A stretch of DNA of 64,000 nucleotides from Prorocentrum cordatum (GCA_963575745.1 CAUYUJ010012803.1:234501-298500); one strand, 5' to 3'; positions 11,355 to 21,652 are shown, counted from the stretch's first letter. The notes: generated by a model from the letters alone, not told the origin. Translations and numbers: made by a program.

Positions 11355-11439
11355 AACTAACACCGTCGGAAAGCTGTGGATCAGAGGCACCGGCCGTAAC
11401 AAGGAGGATCAGGACGAGGAACGGCAGACTAGTGGTGCA

Positions 11440-12010
11440 CATGGACAGGCCTGCTACGAGGCCTTCGAGGATGACAAGGGTGGAAGAGGCGCCGAAACTA
11501 CATGCCCTGGCCAGTCCGACCTGCCAGCCTCACCAACCCAACGAACCAAACCAAACAACCAGCCCACCTGCCAACCGGCCATCCCGCCAACCCCCGCCGC
11601 CTGGCTGCCTTCCGTCACCACCGAGAGGGGGAGGGGAACGCTTCTTGCCAGCGAAGCATGGACAACCCGCCCTCCCGGGGCCCGGCGGGACAGCGGGGGG
11701 AGGCTGAATCGTGCCGAGCCGTGGGGGACCGGGCTTCCCGCCGGGGAGCGTCTGGGACGTTCTGGGCCCTCGAAGGGCGACAGTCGTCGCTTTTGGCGGC
11801 CGGACCCAGGACAGAATAACTTCAAGAGCATGAGACCCTCCGCCGGCCAAACTGGAAAGCATTCGAGGGTAGCCTCCCCATGGATGCACAAGAACGGCCA
11901 ACGAACATGAAGCACATTAGGGCACCCTCCATGAACCGACCTCTTGGGGACGCACGCGGGTCAATCAAAACCCGGGTCAATCAAGCCTTGAAACATCTTG
12001 CAAGATCCTG
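11440..12010. other. No gene seen
   Basis: Low-copy, GC-moderate sequence. An AACCAAACCAAC-rich stretch lies at about 11530-11580. Overlapping frames up to 224 codons exist on both strands but lack consistent coding composition. Confidence 0.4.
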
Positions 12011-12015
12011 CAGGA

Positions 12016-12479
12016 TACTGCACGCCAGCCCGGGTCAATGCAACCCTGGCTCTGAAGGATCCTGCGAGATCTGGCATTCTGACTGACACCAGTTTGCATT
12101 GACCCCCGTCCCAAGGCCCCCGAACCTCGATCTTATACCTCGGTCCGACCGTACCTTTCCCCGCACCCGCGTTTTCCACGGAGAAGGCCCCCGGCCGCGC
12201 AAGGGCGACACTGTCGTCACTTTCACAATCACCCCGTATAATAGGGATGCGCGATAAGGATGCAAGGGCCTTGGAAGGCCATGTCAACACTTTGCGGGCG
12301 GGGCGCGGCCAGCGAAAGCGGCAAATGATGGGCCGAAGGGGAAGGATGCAAAGGTACCGTCGGTCGGACGAAGTGGGTAAAAACATGAATCTGGAAGGCG
12401 CTGTAAGCCTCTGGACATATATTGAACTTCCGCCCGCCCCCTGAATAGGAACGAAGAAGGGAAGCCACTCGATCATTGA
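12016..12479. repeat. Duplicated segment E, copy 1
   Basis: This segment recurs at 13527-13938 with the same order of motifs: TGGCTCxGxAGGATCCTGCGAGAT, CCTCGATCTxATACCTCGGTC, GAAGGCCCCCGGCCGCGCAAG, ATAAGGATGCAAGGGCCTTGGA and ACTCGATCATTGAAGGA. Copy 1 has about 24 bp (near 12283-12306) that copy 2 lacks. Weaker relatives of its GATAAGGATGCAAGG core occur at 32.7, 42.2, 48.8 and 56.0 kb. Confidence 0.85.
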
Positions 12480-12924
12480 AGGAGGAAGGCGCCTAAAGTG
12501 GATTGGGAATCCGAAAATCCAGAAGCGTCTATTCTCAACGACCGACGGGTAAGCTTGGAGAATGGCTGACCCCTACTATGCGGGTTGACTGTACCCTCCG
12601 CCATCTCTGTTTAATTCAAGCTTCGCGCGGCCCGCTTAGCTTCGACCGGAAGAGGTGCGCTCTCGACCCGCGAATGAAAAACTGTACCCTCCGCCAGGAT
12701 GCACAAGAACATCCAACGAACACGGAGAACAGAAGGGCACCCTCCCCGAACCGAACCCGATCTTCGACCACGGTCTGGCCGTACCTTCCTCGGGAGTCGC
12801 TTCGCAGGGGGGCGTGAGGGGGTGGAAGGAAGGTTCCCTTCTCGGGCCCTGGAGGCCCCCTTTGGGGCCCCTTCAGGGGCCCTAGCGACCCCTTTGAGGC
12901 CTCGCTGCCCTCCCCCCCCATGAA

Positions 12925-13084
12925 TCTTACTAGCCTGGAGCATATCCCTATCCCTATGCTGGGCATCTCCTCATCACAATGCCAATCTGACGGATGCCCT
13001 CAGTTTTTCAGGGCGCATCCCTGAGATTGTCGTCGCCTTTTGGCGTGTCAACCTTAGGGATAGGGATAAGTTCGAGGCTGGTGA
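12925..13084. mobile_element. Inverted-repeat element F, copy 1
   Basis: The ends read TTACTAGCCTGGAGCATATC and, inverted, GGATAAGTTCGAGGCTGGTGA. Inner palindromic CCTATCCCTA and TAGGGATAGGG blocks flank a centre containing GCCTTTTGGCGTGTCAA. Other copies are at 19.4, 51.7, 56.1 and 59.5 kb. There is no coding capacity, so it is MITE-like. Confidence 0.8.
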
Positions 13085-13099
13085 GAATCGCCCCCCCCC

Positions 13100-13400
13100 C
13101 TGAGCGACGCCCAGCTTTCCCCGCGCCCGCGCTCGGCCACGGAGAACGGCCCCCCCAAGGGTGCGGAGAGACCCGTGCTCGCCACGGAGAGGACGCCTCC
13201 CCCTTCCTCGGAGCGGTCGCCGCTCTCTTCGGGCCCCGCACAATGCGTCGCCCCCCCCCCCCCAGCCCCACCACGCGACGCCCAGCTCTCCCCCGCGCCC
13301 GCGCTCGCCGCGGAGGAAAGCCTCCCCCCCCCCCTCCCCCCCCTCTCCTGGAAGGCGGCATCGCCGCTCTGCGGGCCCCGCGCAGAGCGGCGCTCCCTCC
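13100..13400. repeat. ~169-bp GC-rich tandem duplication
   Basis: The block beginning GACGCCCAGCTTTCCCCGCG (about 13105) recurs as GACGCCCAGCTCTCCCCCGCG (about 13274). Both are followed by GCGCTCGxCxxCGGAG and poly-C runs. The open frames here reflect composition. Confidence 0.65.
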
Positions 13401-13526
13401 TTTCTTCGTCGGAGGGCGCGGGACGGGACGGCCAGGGCTGGAGGGCAGGCCCAGACCGCACGGCGGCGACGGGGGGACCGCCGCTGGGCCAGCGAGGGGA
13501 ACCGCGCGCGCAGCCAGGCTCGCCAG

Positions 13527-13938
13527 CCCGAGTCAGTGCAACCCTGGCTCGGCAGGATCCTGCGAGATCCGGCGCCCTGACTGACCCCCGTGCGCGTTGG
13601 CCCCCGATCCTCGATCTCATACCTCGGTCCCACCGCACCGTTCCCCGCGCCCGCGTTCTCCACGGAGAAGGCCCCCGGCCGCGCAAGGGCGACACTGTCG
13701 TCACTTTTACAGTCAACCCGTATAATGGGGATGCGCGATAAGGATGCAAGGGCCTTGGATGGCCAGCGAAAGCGGCAAATGATGGGCCGAAGGGGAAGGA
13801 TGCAAGGGTACCGTCGGTCGGACGAAAGGGGTAAAAGCATGAATCTGGAAGGCGCTGTAAGCCGCTGGACATGTATTGACCTTCCGCCCGCCCCCTGAAT
13901 AGGAACGAAGAAGGGAAGCCACTCGATCATTGAAGGAT
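13527..13938. repeat. Duplicated segment E, copy 2
   Basis: This is the second copy of the segment at 12016-12479 in the same orientation. It is separated from copy 1 by element F and the GC-rich duplication. It ends in the same ACTCGATCATTGAAGGA motif. Confidence 0.85.
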
Positions 13939-14596
13939 GGGCCGAAGGGGAAAGAAGCAAGGGTAGCCTTGGGAGTAGCTTCCACGGTAAAGGAGTAAGA
14001 GGACGAGGGGAAGCAGAAAAATGGTCATGAGACGTGGCGGCAAGCGGACGAGCAGGAGGAGGAAGGGGAACAAAACGCGAAACGGGAAGAGTAGGAGGAA
14101 TAGACCGGAGAGGAGGGGGACGAGGAGGAGGAGCAGAGAAGCAGAATAAGCAGGAGGATGCGGACGACGACGACGGCAGACGACGAGAAGGCAGAGGAGG
14201 AGGGTGAGGAACAAGAAGCACCAGAGGAAGGAGGAGGAGACCGCACGACGCTCCCAAGAGTAAACCTTGGTAAACTTGACCAAATTGGCTTCTACCCCCG
14301 TGAGGGGCGTTGCAGGGTAGAAGATCAGGATCGCAGGGCTTAATGCCCGCTTTTGCTCGACGATGGAAAGGCCGGTGGCGAGCATCAGATTCGCCAGCTG
14401 CGACAGCGTGGCATGTACAAGCGGTTTCCCGTGCTGTGTCCGACCCCGCTGTCTTTTCCACCTGCGCCCCTCTGTCAGACTACCCAGAGCGAACAATGCG
14501 CACTGCCGCTTTGCCGCGTGCAGCGTGAGGTCTGGAAGCGCTCGATGGAATCACTGAAGCGTTGTTCTTGCGTCGTGTCCACCGTGTCAGGACTTG

Positions 14597-14719
14597 CCGT
14601 CGCTCGGACGTCCATTTCCTGCGCATTTTTCGGTTTCGTGCGTGTTTTTTTTGCCCGATGGTCCAGGATGGTCCTCAATGGTTCTCGACGAGAAAAAATG
14701 CACACGTCCGAGCGATGCC
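14597..14719. mobile_element. Inverted-repeat element B, copy 1
   Basis: About 123 bp with terminal inverted repeats CCGTCGCTCGGACGTCC and ACACGTCCGAGCGATGCC. The inner motif TTTCGTGCGTG and the block AGGATGGTCCTCAATGGTTCT are shared with copies at 21.4, 32.3 and 36.8 kb. It is non-coding. Confidence 0.88.
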
Positions 14720-14960
14720 AAGAGGAGGAGAAGCGCAGCTGGATGTAGAGAGGAGGCACGCATCTTTGCGGCCGTATTCCAGAATGTTTGGTGCAACAAT
14801 GTCGAATGCCTCATGGCAGCCCGATCCAAGCGAAGAACACCACAAACTGGTCTTGATATCGCCCGCTTGCTCTTGCGGAAAGGTCTGTTGGGAATACCGC
14901 GTTAAGACCCTGCGTATGTCCCTTTCCCCAGCTCGGGGAGGCATCGTGGACTTCCACTTC
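14720..14960. other. Unassigned, weakly gene-like on both strands
   Basis: The plus strand carries an exon-like frame ending at 14905 (GLDIARLLLRKGLLGIPR). The minus strand carries another (RVLTRYSQQTFPQEQAGDIK). They overlap, so at most one is coding. The stretch lies between elements B and O. No domain is recognised. Confidence 0.2.
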
Positions 14961-15210
14961 GGTTGACCCCAAAGGAGGTCCACCTGAAAGGGGATGGTGC
15001 AACAACTTGGGGCAATAGTATTGCAAATGCATTGGGCCGGACAATTGTATTGCATCGTATTGCAACTTGGGTCTTGCACGCGGCACTCCAGCGATACATG
15101 TGCGTCCCGGAATGTATTGCACGCCCCAAACCTATTGCAACCCACCAATCTATTGCACCAGATCTGTTACACCACCACCTTGTCGCTCGACCCCCTGTTT
15201 TGGGTCAACC
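14961..15210. mobile_element. Inverted-repeat element O, copy 1
   Basis: The ends GGTTGACCCCAAAGGAGGTC and (inverted) CCCCCTGTTTTGGGTCAACC bracket a centre dense in TTGCA/TGCAA words. A second, interrupted copy is at 22762-23342. Confidence 0.75.
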
Positions 15211-16100
15211 GCTGAGCCAGAAATCATGCTGGCCCTGGGCGAGAGAGTCATTCTGAACGGCTGGAGCAGAGCGGCGATCCTGAAATGAGGCCAACGCTGA
15301 AACATCGAACATCGAGAATGTTCAAACTAGCAAGAACATAGAAATGCTAAACAATGCAATCCAGCGTGAAACGTAACAATACCACGGTGAGGGCGCGACT
15401 CTTTCGGGACGCAGTCGAGAGAGAGAGGAGAGCAATACTCAGATTCAACAATTGTGGAGGGGAAAGCCATGGGCGCAAGACCGGGCCGTCCAAGCGTTGC
15501 CGCATCATTGCCGCTTGGGGGGTCCGCCGAAGATGCGCCGCGTTGCCACCCGTTGCAGCCTCGCTTCCGCGTCGCCACATCGCTTTCACCACATCGCTTG
15601 CATCTCATAGCTTACGCCACATAGCGTGCACATCCACAATGCGATAACCCATTGTTGCGTGCCAGCGCTGGCCAGCATTGAACAAAGATGAAGGGGAGGG
15701 CCATGGGGTGAGAGACCGTGCCCTCCTCCGAGTGCAACTCCGCAGTCGCGGTGCTCCCCATCTGCGTCGGGGAGTGGGAGTACGCCTTCTTATATCCGCG
15801 CAAGCCCTGAAGCTCGTCCTCGGTCCAGTCAGCGAAGTGGTTGAGCTGCGCCTAGCAAGGGGGGGTCGGGCGCAACTCCTGAGGAGGCCTTCGTAAGAAA
15901 CGTGAAGGCTCAATAAATGCCCGATGAGGGGGCCATTCAACCCGATCAGCCCAGATTCAGCCTGGGATTTATACGCATTCAGCGGGATCAAGCATGCCTA
16001 AGCCATACTAGCTGGGAAAATGCAAAAATCTACCAGCTTTTTGACCACGGATACAGCAGTGCCGATACAGAAATCCTCCAATCCTCTGCGCGTGAATGAT
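15211..16100. other. No gene seen
   Basis: Mixed sequence with a short run of CACATCGCTT-type repeats near 15575-15640. The frames are under 130 codons on both strands and show no coding signature or recognisable domain. Confidence 0.4.
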
Positions 16101-17475
16101 TTTAGAGACTTTCTCCTCCAACCCCCCTTCTTCCCCGTCGGGGATGGGGAGGGGTCAACACTGTTCCTTCTTACGCAACACCCCCCCCACCAGCAGACCT
16201 GCGACAAAGCTGGGACACTGCCAACATTCTCCCACCATCCCTGGCAAAACACGTGCAAAATGCATGTTGCACCAACATCTGGATCATGCGCGGGCGCCCC
16301 GCGATCTCTTGGCATGCTTCCGACAGAGACGGCAGAGGGGGCTGGCATACATTACCTGCTGCGTGCAGGCCCACCCGCCCTGTCGAAAACATGTGCAACA
16401 TGAATGTGGGCGCACACGTGTGCAATACACAATGCTGGCAAGCCCACCGTCACTGCGCCAAGGCTTCTGACAGGGATGGTGGAGGGCCGACGTATTGCCC
16501 AATGTGGCGCACCAATGACCGTCGGTTGTCGATGGCGGCCCCTACCTATGCTGAGACTCGGGTGCTACTTCTGTTGCGGGAGGGCGGGTGGGAGTGAGCG
16601 GGACAGTTTGCGTTCCCGTTAGGAACTTGATACTTGATCCCTCCCTCCATCGCCCCCCCCTGGACCTGGACAGGGGGGCCGCGACCGATCGAAGTGTCAG
16701 AGATGGTCTCAGCGAGAAAACACAACTACTAAGATGTTATACAATGTTTGGCTCGGGGGGGGGGGGCAAGGCTAATGCAGTACCCCCCCCTTCTTTGATC
16801 GAGCTCCTCCAAGGTGGCCCCCCAAGGCTCCCGAGGGTACCCGAAGAGTGCCCCAAGTGGCGCCCAGGAGGCCCTAAGAGGTCCCCAAGAGGTCCCCTAG
16901 AGACCAACCAGATACCCCCCAAGGGCCCCCCAAGGCTCCCCCGAAGCACCCGAGACGCTCCGAGAGTCCCCCGGAACCGCCGAGAGGCCCCCGAGACACC
17001 CCAAGAAGACTCCAAGAAGCTCCCAAGAGACATCCGAAGAGACTCCGAGATGCATCCAAGAGGCCTCGGGCCCCACCGCCTTCTCCTCCTCCTCTTCCTC
17101 CTGCTCCTCCATCTCTTCCTCCTCCTCCTCGGCCTCCTCCTCTTCCTCCTCCTCCTCCTCCTCCTCCTCCTCCTCCTCCTCCTGTTCATCCACCTATTGC
17201 TCCTCCTCCCTCCTTTCTCCCCCTCCCCCTCCCCTTCCGTCTCCTCCTCCAATTCCCCCTCCATCCTCCCCCTCTTGGGATATGACGGCTCCCCCAGCCC
17301 TCCATTCCACTAAGACTATCTGCTCCTCCGCATCCCTGATCAGGACAACTCGCCTGGGCATCGTTTCTGGACGGGCTGGTGGGGTTACTTTTTGGTCGCG
17401 GCCGCGAGCGAGTTGCGGGGGAGCTGACAGCAGGGGACATCCTGGCTGGTGGGGTTACTCGAAGCGTCTAGAATG
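16100..17475 (+). repeat. Composite repeat J, copy 2 (interrupted)
   Basis: It has the J leader (CCCCTTCTTCCCCGTCGGGG near 16128), then about 480 bp of unrelated TGCAA-rich DNA (16157-16640). J resumes with CCCCCTGGACCTGGACAGGGG, the AAGAGGCCCC-type minisatellite (about 16804-17060), a (TCC)n tract (about 17085-17180) and the tail GGGCTGGTGGGG. The tail occurs twice (about 17371 and 17449), which suggests a partial end duplication. The left inverted end is not clear. Confidence 0.7.
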
Positions 17476-17720
17476 AAACCTCCCACGAATTGCATCCGGG
17501 GAAGGGAAGGCAACGATCGGCAGCAGGGAACAGAACAACGACCAGGTCGGCGGTCGGCTCCCTCCGCGGGAACTGCTTAAGTGCGACTGGAGCCGCCCGA
17601 GCAGGGCCGCACTGATCCAGGCCGGCACTCGGGCCTCCCTGGCATTACTCGACGTGACTCGAACAGCCCGAACGATAGCCAGACATGCCTCGATGCTAGG
17701 CGAGTTGCAACGATAGGGGA
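17455..17720 (-). CDS. Exon-like frame beside a TCC tract, unknown function
   Basis: This minus-strand frame of about 88 codons has balanced composition (PSIEACLAIVRAVRVTSSNA, then VPAWISAALLGRLQSHL and WSLFCSLLPIVAFPSPD). It stops at 17455 inside the J tail. On its sense strand it directly follows a (TCC)n polypyrimidine tract (17721-17850), as the 3' end of an intron would. Function is not recognised. It could be the last exon of a gene that lost its original 3' end to J, or chance. Confidence 0.35.
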
Positions 17721-18070
17721 GGCGGAGGAGGAGGAGGAGGAGGAGGAGGAGGAACATGAGGAGGAGGAGGAGGAGGAGGAGGAGGAGGAGGAGGAGTAGG
17801 AGGAGGAGGAGGAGGAGGAGAGAGGAGGAGGAGGGGGGGAGGGAATTGCTCAGGGGGGGCACCACCGGGCTGGCATCGGCGAGGCGGGCCCTCGACGGCA
17901 GATCCGCGGGGCCCCCGGGCGGGGCGGGCCGCCGGGCCCCCGTCGACGACGGGTGGCGGCGGGGGGGGGCGAGGCGTCCCCCCCTCCTCCTCCTCCTCCT
18001 CCTCCTCCTCCTCATCCTCCTCCTCCTCCTCCTCCTACTCCTCCTACTCCTCCTACTCCTCCTACCCCCC
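17721..18070. repeat. GGA tract / GC spacer / TCC tract foldback
   Basis: A (GGA)n tract (about 17724-17850), a GC-rich spacer of about 130 bp and a (TCC)n tract (about 17983-18065) are arranged as inverted arms of simple sequence. CGTCGTCGTGG triplets follow to about 18120. Confidence 0.8.
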
Positions 18071-18254
18071 CCGCCGCCACCCGTCGTCGTGGTCGTCGTC
18101 GTCGTGGTCGTCGTCGTCGCGTTTCCGCTCTCGTCTCCGGCGGCCGTGCGGGACGACCCGGGCACCCCGCGGCCGTGCACGCGGCCGTGGCGGTGGGGGT
18201 GGGGGGGCGAGTCGACCCCCTCCCCCCGCCCGGAGCCAGTCCCCTCTGAAGGGG

Positions 18255-18725
18255 CCCTGGCACACGCACACGCACACGCACACGCACACGCACACGCACA
18301 CGCACACGCACACGCACACGCACACGCACACGCACACGCACACGCACACGCACACGCACACGCACGCACGCGCACGCGCACGCGCACGCGCACGCGCACG
18401 CGCACGCGCACGCGCACGCGCACGCGCACGCGCACGCGCACGCGCACGCGCACGCGCACGCGCACGCGCACGCGCACGCGCACGCGCACGCACGCGCACG
18501 CGCACGCGCACGCGCACGCGCACGCGCACGCGCACGCGCACGCGCAGGCGCACGCGCACGCGCACGCGCGCGCGCACGCGCACGCGCGCACGCACGCACG
18601 CACGCACACACGCACACACAGACACACAGACACACAGACACACAGACACACAGACACACAGACACACAGACACACACACACACACACACACACACAGCAC
18701 ACACACACACACAGCACACACACAC
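18255..18725. repeat. Phased hexamer microsatellite
   Basis: There are four consecutive blocks of one-step-related hexamers or dimers: (ACACGC)n to about 18360, (GCACGC)n to about 18595, (ACACAG)n about 18608-18670, and (CA)n to 18725. The last block runs directly into the left end of element D. The long Ala-His and Cys-Val frames are artefacts. Confidence 0.95.
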
Positions 18726-18905
18726 AAATAACTAACTAGACACAAGTAACAGGGATCCCCACATGTTCCCATGTTTTCTGGGCTTTTGTGTCTTCCCCCC
18801 CCCGCTTCCCATAGTTTCCCATATTTTTTCTTGGGGATCGACGATGAATTTGTGTCTGTGTGTGTTTTCCCTCCTGACCCTCTCCTGACGCTGCCCCGTG
18901 GGGTA
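18716..18905. mobile_element. Element D, copy 1
   Basis: The left end CACACAAATAA and right end TTGTGTCTGTGTGTG are near-inverted CA/TG-rich ends. The conserved core has CCCATGTTTTCTGGG, a C run, TTCCCAT and GGGGATCGACGA. Relatives lie at 22.4, 27.1, 34.3-34.9, 45.7 and 45.9 kb. Confidence 0.85.
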
Positions 18906-19202
18906 CGGCGAGATCGCGTCGTGACGACTTGCCCGTGTCGGTTCCTGCCCCGTCGTCGTGGCGACCTGCCTGTGGCGGTTCCTGGCGCTGCAGGTAGCGC
19001 TCAGGCGTGCGCGAACGCGTGCAACGCGCCCCCCGCCCCCCCACACGAGGAACTCCAGACCAAGTGTGCGGCCACAGCCTCGCTCACAGGGCGCCTACAC
19101 TGACGCACCTTCGCCACAGCTGCAAAACGTTGACATACCAAATCAATAGTTGTGCGGGCTGGGGTCGGTTTCCCGCTGTTCAGTGAGCGGGGGACGATCA
19201 AC

Positions 19203-19370
19203 TCGCATAAACATAAACTTCTGGCGCTCCGCGCGGACTTCCTGGATCGGTGTTGGACCCCCCCTCCCTGCCGCGCGGAGCGCGCCAGGGGCGGCGCCGG
19301 AAGCGCCGCCAGGGGGGTCCAGCGCGGACACGAGACCTCCGCGCGGACCTCAGAGGTGTCATGTTTATGC
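19203..19370. mobile_element. Inverted-repeat element A, copy 1
   Basis: The left arm is CATAAACATAAACTTCTGGC followed by GCTCCGCGCGGA. The right arm has CCGCGCGGACCTCAGAGG and TCATGTTTATG. The centre is GCGCGCGGAGCGCGCC-like with a GGCGGCGCC palindrome. Seven copies occur in the window. Confidence 0.88.
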
Positions 19371-19420
19371 CATCCTCCGTTCCCCTACTTCTGACGCCGC
19401 ATGGAGCGCTCAGACGTGAG

Positions 19421-19819
19421 TTACCAGCCTCGATCGTATCCCTATCCCTAAGATTGACGCGCCAAAAGGCGATGACAATCTTAGGGATCCACCCTCAAAC
19501 AATAAGGGAATCCCTGAGATTGGCATCGTGATGAGGCGATGCCGAACATAGGGATAGGGATATGTTTAGAGGCCTCCCAGATGGGGTTCCAAGAGATGGG
19601 GTCGGAAGATCGTGCCGCATCGCCGATACATCGGCGATGCATCGGCGATGCACCGGCGATGCATCGTCGACGTGGGCGATGTATCGGCGACGCCAGCGTG
19701 GAGAAAATCGGGCTTCCGCATCGCGCCGCACTGTTGATGCATCGGCGATGCGGCGCGATCCTCCGACCACATCTACTCCGACCCCATCTGGGAGGCCTAG
19801 AATGTTCCAGGCTGGTAAG
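19421..19819. mobile_element. Element F, copy 2, carrying a nested insertion
   Basis: The left end TTACCAGCCTCGATCGTATC and right end GTTCCAGGCTGGTAA are split by a 235-bp insertion at 19567-19801. Without the insertion, F matches the copy at 56.1 kb through this junction. Confidence 0.85.
19567..19801. mobile_element. Nested inverted-repeat element inside F
   Basis: The ends TAGAGGCCTCCCAGATGGGG and CCCCATCTGGGAGGCCTAGA are inverted repeats. The 5-bp ATGTT sits on both sides (19562-19566 and 19802-19806) as a target duplication. The interior is short GGCGATGCATC repeats in both directions. It is non-coding. Confidence 0.85.
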
Positions 19820-20237
19820 TGAGAGCGAGCACGGCCCTCTGGCAGTGCCGATCGCTGGATGCTGGCCGACTCCGGGCCACGGGTGGCCCGCAGCCCGGAC
19901 CGCCCGCGCCAAAGCTGTCGGCCCGCCGCGCCCCGGCTTGGCACGGGCGCGCCGTGCAGCCGCGACCCTGCCACGGGGCACGAGGAGCCCTGGAGTGAGG
20001 AGGAGAAAGAGGAGGAGGAGGAACAGGAGGAGGAGGAGGAGGAGGAGGGAGGAGGAGGGAGGAGGGAGGAGGGAGGAGGATCGAGGAGGAGGAGGAGGCT
20101 TTTCGACGATCTCTACGGCTGCAAGCAGAGCTGCAACACGCACGGCCGCAGACGAGGAGTCGGAGAACGACGCGCAAAGATCGGCGACCCCGAAAGGTGT
20201 GGTTTGCAAAGGCGCGGTGCGCAACCGGCACCCTTGG
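19820..20237. other. GGA tract with exon-like flanks, strand unclear
   Basis: A (GGA)n tract (about 19997-20098) is flanked by GC-rich sequence. On the minus strand a single frame reads through from FGVADLCASFSDSSSAAVRV to RVAAARRARAKPGRGGPTAL with the tract as Pro/Ser/Leu. On the plus strand ATRTAADEESENDAQRSATP is equally gene-like. I cannot choose a strand and recognise no domain. Confidence 0.3.
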
Positions 20238-20238
20238 G

Positions 20239-20410
20239 TTAGTTCGGGCATATCCTCCTACAGGCGGAACTTGGAAGAACAATAAAACATAATCAAACAA
20301 TACTCACAAAGAGCCAAAAATACTCAACCATTGAAAAATAGTTCCATACCATTCATTTTTTACAATTTTTGAATTGTCCTTCTGTAGAGGGGGGGCATTC
20401 CCGACTTAAC
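20239..20410. mobile_element. Inverted-repeat element C, copy 1
   Basis: It starts TTAGTTCGGGCATATCCTCC and ends with the inverted GCATTCCCGACTTAA. The AT-rich centre carries AAAAATACTCAA and TTTTTTACAATTTTTGAATT. Five copies are present. Confidence 0.85.
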
Positions 20411-21174
20411 CCTTGAGCTCAGAGCGGGGCCCCTCCCTGGCCCCCCCGTGGCAAGGACTCGCCCAGACTCTCGAGGGAGTCCGAGGAGTATCGCGGGGGA
20501 TCTTCCAGGAGGTCCTCCAAGGATCTCCGAGAGGCCTCCGAGAAGCGCTACGTCCACGACCCGGGTGCGGATGGCGGGATGGGCAGAAGGCCGCCAGTTC
20601 CGCCGCCCCCTGTTCCTTGAAAGAGGGGCTGTGGCGTGCTGAGTGAAAATCGTTCGAACCCTTGGGAAGGGTTCCCATTGCTCTCATAGGTGGCGACATC
20701 CAAACCCTACCTCCACAACTACCGATTCTCCTGGATCGATGAGGGGCGCGTGCTCGACGAATGCCAAACCCTACACCCTACCGCCCATCGAGATGCCTTA
20801 CTCGTTGATCGGCGAGGGCAGGGTTCGGATTTCGCTGCCGATCTCAGCCTCTCCCGAAACCAGAGCGACCACTTGCCCGGGATAGGTTTTCCCGAGGCCC
20901 GGTAAGGGCCCCGAAAGGACGAAAACCGTGAAACACCGCTGTCTCGATTATTTCGAGACGCCTGTGTCTGGGTTGTTCCAACTGGCAATTTACAACAACT
21001 GCGCCTCCCATGGAGGCCCGCACGGGTCACATGGAACGCCTGTGCACGCTCGGCGGCAGGGAACAACGCGCCAAGAGACAAACGGGCACCACAAGCGGAG
21101 AAAAGCAGCTGATGGCGAAGCATGGCAGAGGGGTAGCGACTTTCTGACTCGAGATATCCAGAACCATAAAAACG
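20411..21174. other. No gene seen
   Basis: The first 220 bp resemble a decayed AAGAGGCCTCC minisatellite of the J type. The rest is low-copy sequence with short frames on both strands and no coding signature. Confidence 0.4.
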
Positions 21175-21317
21175 GCATAAACATAAACTTTCGGCGTTCC
21201 GCGCGTATTCCTTTGATCCGCGCTGGGTCCCCCTGTCTTGCGCGCGGAGCGCGCCAGGGGGGGCCACAGCGCAGATCCAAGAAATCAGCGCGGAGCGCCA
21301 ACAGTTTATGTTTATGG
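21175..21317. mobile_element. Inverted-repeat element A, copy 2
   Basis: One of the most complete copies. The left arm is CATAAACATAAACTTTCGGC and the right arm GCGGAGCGCCAACAGTTTAT then GTTTATG. GATCCGCGCTGG and CAGCGCAGATC pair around the centre. Confidence 0.9.
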
Positions 21318-21369
21318 TGTTGTTTTTCTTTCTTTGAGGGTAGCGACTCTCTGACTCGAGTTATCGAGG

Positions 21370-21652
21370 GGTGCTGGAGGCGCCCCTCTGGCCATCGCTC
21401 GGGCGTTCTATCTCTGTTTTTTTCTGTCTCGTGCGTGGCTTGTTTCTTGCCAGATGATCAGGGATGCTCCTCGAATGGTCCTCGCCGAGAGAACAATGCA
21501 CACGTCCGAGCGGTGCCAACCCCTGGCCAGAGGTGCCCCCAGCCTTTCGCTCCATCCTGGAGCCCCGGGGGGCCCGCCGGACCCTCGCGAGGGGAAGGGG
21601 CCTCCTTTGGAGATCCTGGGGGCACCTTGGGCCAGGGGCACTTCAGGCAACA
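21370..21652. mobile_element. Element H, copy 1, interrupted by element B
   Basis: The left end GGTGCTGGAGGCGCCCC (degenerate GTTGCTAGAAGTGCCCC) is separated from the rest by element B. H resumes at CCCCTGGCCAGAGGTGCCCC and ends GGGCCAGGGGCACTTCAGGC. Intact copies are at 27.3 and 49.7 kb. Confidence 0.75.
21389..21518. mobile_element. Element B, copy 2, inside H
   Basis: Terminal repeats GGCCATCGCTCGGGCG and CACGTCCGAGCGGTGCC. CCCCT occurs just outside both ends, consistent with a 5-bp target duplication in H. Confidence 0.85.

Noticed and set aside
17756-18739. 327-codon plus frame with Arg-rich start and Ala-His tail
   Set aside because: It translates GGA, TCC and CACACG microsatellites end to end.
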